From: Alphaproteobacteria bacterium
GTDB lineage: Bacteria > Pseudomonadota > Alphaproteobacteria > DSM-16000 > Inquilinaceae
Reading direction: 5' to 3'
DNA: 7,500 nt
NCBI GenBank assembly: GCA_029263555.1
Contig: JAJUFW010000132.1
Span: 1 to 7,500 of the forward strand
Positions within the stretch are counted from its first letter, which is position 1. Each line of letters begins with the position of its first letter. A program made the position numbers and the translations under genes. The notes beneath the pieces were generated by a model. It was not told where the DNA came from. It did not search any database and saw only the letters and a program-made list of their open reading frames with translations. Positions 5,494 to 7,500 of the stretch are shown one piece after another.

Positions 5494-6594
5494 ATCACCA
5501 CCCCATCTTCCAATCCGCCGGGCGACGGGATTCGCGATGACGATGCCTACCGGCTCTCCGGCGTAGATATCGACGCCGGCAACGCCCTTGTCGAGGCCAT
5601 TAAGCCCCATGCCCGGAGCACGCAGCGCAGCGGCACGCTCGGCGGGCTGGGCGGTTTCGGCGCCCTTTTCGACCTAAAGGCGGCGGGCTTCAAGGATCCG
5701 ATCCTGGTCGCCTCGACCGATGGGGTCGGGACAAAGCTTCGCGTTGCCATCGACGCGGGCCGCCACGACACGGTCGGCATCGACCTGGTCGCGATGTGCG
5801 TCAACGACCTTGTCGTCCAGGGCGCGGAACCGCTGTTCTTCCTGGACTATTTCGCGACCGGCAAGCTGGATGTGCGGTCGGGCGAGCAGATCGTGGCCGG
5901 CATCGCGGAGGGATGCCGTCAGGCAGGATGCGCCCTCATCGGCGGTGAGACGGCCGAGATGCCCGGCCATTATGCCGGCGACGACTATGATCTGGCCGGC
6001 TTCGCCGTCGGCGCCGTCGACCGCGACCGGGTGCTGACGGGCGACAGGGTCCGCGCCGGCGACGTGGTGCTGGGCCTCGCCTCGTCCGGGATCCATTCCA
6101 ACGGATTCTCGCTGGTCCGCCGCCTGGTCCGCGAGCAGAACCTGGCCTATGCCGATCCGGCACCGTTCGAGCCCGCCAGAAGCCTGGGCGAAGCGCTGCT
6201 GACGCCGACCCGCATCTACGTCCGAAGCATCCTCGCTCTTCTTGAAGCGGATGCCGGCCATGCCTTCGCCCATATCACCGGCGGCGGCCTGACCGAGAAC
6301 ATCCCGCGGGTGCTTCCGGAAGGGCTCGGCGTCCATCTGGATGCCGGGCGGTGGTCGCTGCCGCCCGTCTTCCGGTGGCTGCGCTCCGCCGGATCGCTGT
6401 CGGATGCCGAGATGTCCCGCACCTTCAACTGCGGCATCGGCATGATCGCCATCGTACCCCGAGACCGGGTGGAAGATGCCCTGGACATCCTAGCCGAGCG
6501 CGGCGAATCCGCGACGGCGATCGGCGAGGTGGTCCCGGCCTCCGGGCCGGAACGGGTTCTGATCGACGGCCGGGAGGTCGCGTGGCACGCCTGA
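5494..6594 (+). CDS. purM: Phosphoribosylformylglycinamidine cyclo-ligase (AIR synthetase)
   Basis: PurM closes the imidazole ring, converting FGAM plus ATP to AIR in step five of cytoplasmic de novo purine synthesis. From the proposed start it is 366 residues, close to the family length. Visible blocks: SGVDIDAGNALVEAIKPHA (22-40), ASTDGVGTKLRVA (73-85), MCVNDLVVQGAEPLFFLDYF (101-120), LIGGETAEMPGHY (148-160), GLASSGIHSNGFSLVRR (194-210) and a downstream HITGGGLTENIPR. Start problem: the frame is open from 5458 after a TAG, yet has no ATG, GTG or TTG until the ATG at 5794, which would remove 100 conserved residues. ATC at 5494 has GAGG five bases upstream and yields TTPSSN after the initiator, a plausible leader; ATT at 5530 is a poorer alternative. 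A sequencing error changing ATG to ATC is also possible. purN begins inside the 3' end. Confidence 0.93.
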   Translation: MTTPSSNPPGDGIRDDDAYRLSGVDIDAGNALVEAIKPHARSTQRSGTLGGLGGFGALFDLKAAGFKDPILVASTDGVGTKLRVAIDAGRHDTVGIDLVAMCVNDLVVQGAEPLFFLDYFATGKLDVRSGEQIVAGIAEGCRQAGCALIGGETAEMPGHYAGDDYDLAGFAVGAVDRDRVLTGDRVRAGDVVLGLASSGIHSNGFSLVRRLVREQNLAYADPAPFEPARSLGEALLTPTRIYVRSILALLEADAGHAFAHITGGGLTENIPRVLPEGLGVHLDAGRWSLPPVFRWLRSAGSLSDAEMSRTFNCGIGMIAIVPRDRVEDALDILAERGESATAIGEVVPASGPERVLIDGREVAWHA

Positions 6595-7250
6595 AGGTCG
6601 CCGTCCTGATTTCGGGGCGGGGCAGCAACATGGGAGCGCTGATCGACGCCTGCGCAGTCCCGGACTTTCCCGCCGAAATCGTCCTCGTCGTCTCCAACCG
6701 GGCCGATGCCGCCGGGCTGGAGACCGCGAAGGCCGCCGGCGTTCCGACGGCCCTCATCGGTCACAGGGACGACCCCGACCGGGCCTCCTTCGAGGCGGCG
6801 CTGAACGCGGCGCTCGACGCCGCCGGCGTCGAGCTCGTGTGCCTCGCCGGCTTCATGCGCCTGCTGACGGCGGACTTCGTCCGCCGGTGGCACGACCGGC
6901 TGATCAACATCCACCCCTCGCTGCTGCCGGCCTTCAAGGGGCTGCATACGCATGAGCAGGTGCTGTCGGCCGGGGTCCGGATCACGGGCTGTACGGTCCA
7001 TTTTGTCCGGGCCGAAATGGACGACGGTCCGATCATCGTGCAGGCCGCCGTTCCGGTGCTGCCGGACGACGATGCGGAACGGCTGGCGGCGCGCGTCCTG
7101 CGGGTCGAGCACCAGTGCTACCCGCTCGCGCTCCGACTGATCGCGGAAGGCCGCGTCCGGGTCGAGAACGAGCGGGTGATCCTGGATGCATCGGGCGACG
7201 GGCTCGCCTCTCTCGTCAACCCGGCGGCCGGAATCCGTGCGGCCAAATGA
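6582..7250 (+). CDS. purN: Phosphoribosylglycinamide formyltransferase (GAR transformylase)
   Basis: PurN transfers a formyl group from 10-formyltetrahydrofolate to GAR, step three of purine synthesis. The 222-residue product fits the family. Motifs: phosphate-binding LISGRGSNM at 9-17, folate-site LAGFMRLL at 88-95, and catalytic residues N109 and H111 in INIHPSLLPAFKG plus D147 in MDDGP (148 is also Asp), matching the N/H/D triad of E. coli PurN. Start is GTG at 6582 with GGGAGG (6572-6577) four bases upstream; the product then begins ARLKVAVLISGRGSN, the expected first beta strand. The open frame extends far upstream, but only as a shadow of purM. It overlaps purM by 13 bases, so it is almost certainly co-transcribed and probably translationally coupled. 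Confidence 0.96.
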   Translation: MARLKVAVLISGRGSNMGALIDACAVPDFPAEIVLVVSNRADAAGLETAKAAGVPTALIGHRDDPDRASFEAALNAALDAAGVELVCLAGFMRLLTADFVRRWHDRLINIHPSLLPAFKGLHTHEQVLSAGVRITGCTVHFVRAEMDDGPIIVQAAVPVLPDDDAERLAARVLRVEHQCYPLALRLIAEGRVRVENERVILDASGDGLASLVNPAAGIRAAK

Positions 7251-7265
7251 CCAATTTCCCTTGCT

Positions 7266-7283
7266 AAGTTCCTGGCGGAACTT
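7266..7283. terminator. Inverted repeat downstream of purN (possible weak terminator)
   Basis: AAGTTCC (7266-7272) and GGAACTT (7277-7283) form a perfect 7-bp stem with the loop TGGC, 16 bases after the purN stop, followed by TAATTAG. It could be a weak intrinsic terminator for purMN, although the T-run is short and interrupted. The same stretch holds a possible promoter for the next gene: TTTAAT (7282-7287) matches a -10 at five of six positions, and TTGCTA (7261-7266) lies 15 bases upstream, a short spacer. The repeat would then sit between the promoter elements, like an operator. I cannot decide between these. Confidence 0.4.
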
Positions 7284-7323
7284 TAATTAGCGCCTAGGAT
7301 TTCGGACCGCTTCGAGGCAAAGG

Positions 7324-7470
7324 ATGGCAACACATAACACGCACGTCGAAGTCGATCAGGAGATGCTGGCATCGCGCCAGGCTGTCTGGGCCGGGTTCGT
7401 CAAGTTCAGCACCTACGCTATCGTCAGCGTGGCGGTGCTGCTTCTCCTCGGAGCAATCTTCCTGCTCTGA
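7324..7470 (+). CDS. aa3-type cytochrome c oxidase subunit IV-like small membrane protein
   Basis: A 48-residue protein. The first ~22 residues are hydrophilic (MATHNTHVEVDQEMLASRQA), followed by WAGFVKFST and one transmembrane helix at about 30-48 rich in Val/Leu/Ile and ending at the stop. This matches the bacterial aa3-type oxidase subunit IV family (PF07835), a single-helix accessory subunit of the terminal oxidase in alphaproteobacteria. Start is ATG at 7324 with GAGG (7314-7317) six bases upstream. It follows purN by 73 bases on the same strand and is probably a separate unit, given the inverted repeat and promoter-like sequence between. The family is short and low in information, so the assignment rests on the combined pattern of length, the W-x-x-F-x-K-x-S-T block and the terminal helix. 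Confidence 0.8.
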   Translation: MATHNTHVEVDQEMLASRQAVWAGFVKFSTYAIVSVAVLLLLGAIFLL

Positions 7471-7500
7471 CCCTCACGGGATTGGAGACATCGAAAAAAA
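7471..7500 (+). promoter_or_regulatory. Possible ribosome binding site for a gene beyond the right edge
   Basis: After the oxidase subunit stop, a GGAG at 7484-7487 is followed by an A-rich run to the window end. It could be the leader of a following plus-strand gene whose start lies just outside. In related genomes a transhydrogenase alpha subunit often follows, but nothing here shows it. Confidence 0.25.

Noticed and set aside
4110..5540. Long plus-strand open frame (476 codons) opposite the DUF2066 and phosphatidyltransferase genes
   Set aside because: The product is rich in Arg/Gly/His/Asp with no recognisable domain; it is the complementary-frame shadow of two real minus-strand genes in GC-rich DNA.
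5537..5566. ATG ATG-like start cluster near 5537 as the purM start
   Set aside because: It is out of frame with purM and ends at a TAG after nine codons.
6216..7112. Minus-strand open frame of 298 codons opposite purM/purN
   Set aside because: purM and purN on the other strand have complete motif sets; the antisense product is low-complexity and has no family resemblance.
1..7500. Signs of horizontal transfer, phage, insertion sequence, CRISPR or defence/biosynthetic system
   Set aside because: Composition is uniform, genes are core metabolic or cell-cycle functions, and I found no transposase, integrase, tRNA, long terminal repeat or regularly spaced repeat.

Overview
The window is a GC-rich, gene-dense chromosomal segment. 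Gene content and order (ppk next to a SixA-like phosphatase; a CDP-alcohol phosphatidyltransferase / AI-2E permease / HdaA cluster divergent from purMN; then a 48-residue aa3-oxidase subunit IV) point to an alphaproteobacterium, most likely of the Rhodospirillales/Azospirillum type. The assignment rests on protein resemblance and gene order recalled from known genomes; no database search was run. I see no mobile element, CRISPR array, tRNA or rRNA, and no stretch over 300 bases without a gene. This is core chromosome; I found no credible new multi-gene system.

Layout. (1) 1-339, minus: 5' part of polyphosphate kinase ppk, running off the left edge. (2) 340-513: divergent control region with a 12-bp palindrome and an AT-rich promoter-like patch. 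(3) 514-1029, plus: SixA/RHG-type histidine phosphatase. (4) 1042-1064: a perfect 10-bp hairpin between two convergent genes, whose three-base loop is the stop codon of the second gene. (5) 5417 down to 1052, minus: a tight five-gene cluster, transcribed in the order DUF2066 exported protein, CDP-alcohol phosphatidyltransferase, AI-2E family permease, hdaA, atypical SDR. Two junctions are 4-base GTGA stop/start overlaps and one has a 2-base gap, so translational coupling is likely. (6) 5418-5493: short divergent intergenic region. (7) 5494-7250, plus: purM and purN, overlapping by 13 bases. (8) 7251-7323: spacer with an inverted repeat. (9) 7324-7470, plus: aa3-type cytochrome c oxidase subunit IV.

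How the genes relate. purM and purN encode steps 5 and 3 of de novo purine synthesis. The minus-strand cluster mixes envelope functions (exported protein, phospholipid head-group enzyme, permease) with HdaA, the clamp-associated AAA+ protein that inactivates DnaA, so replication control and membrane lipid synthesis may share a transcript. The most unusual observation is that purM has no ATG, GTG or TTG able to start a full-length protein. The best-supported start is an ATC codon at 5494 behind a well-placed GAGG.
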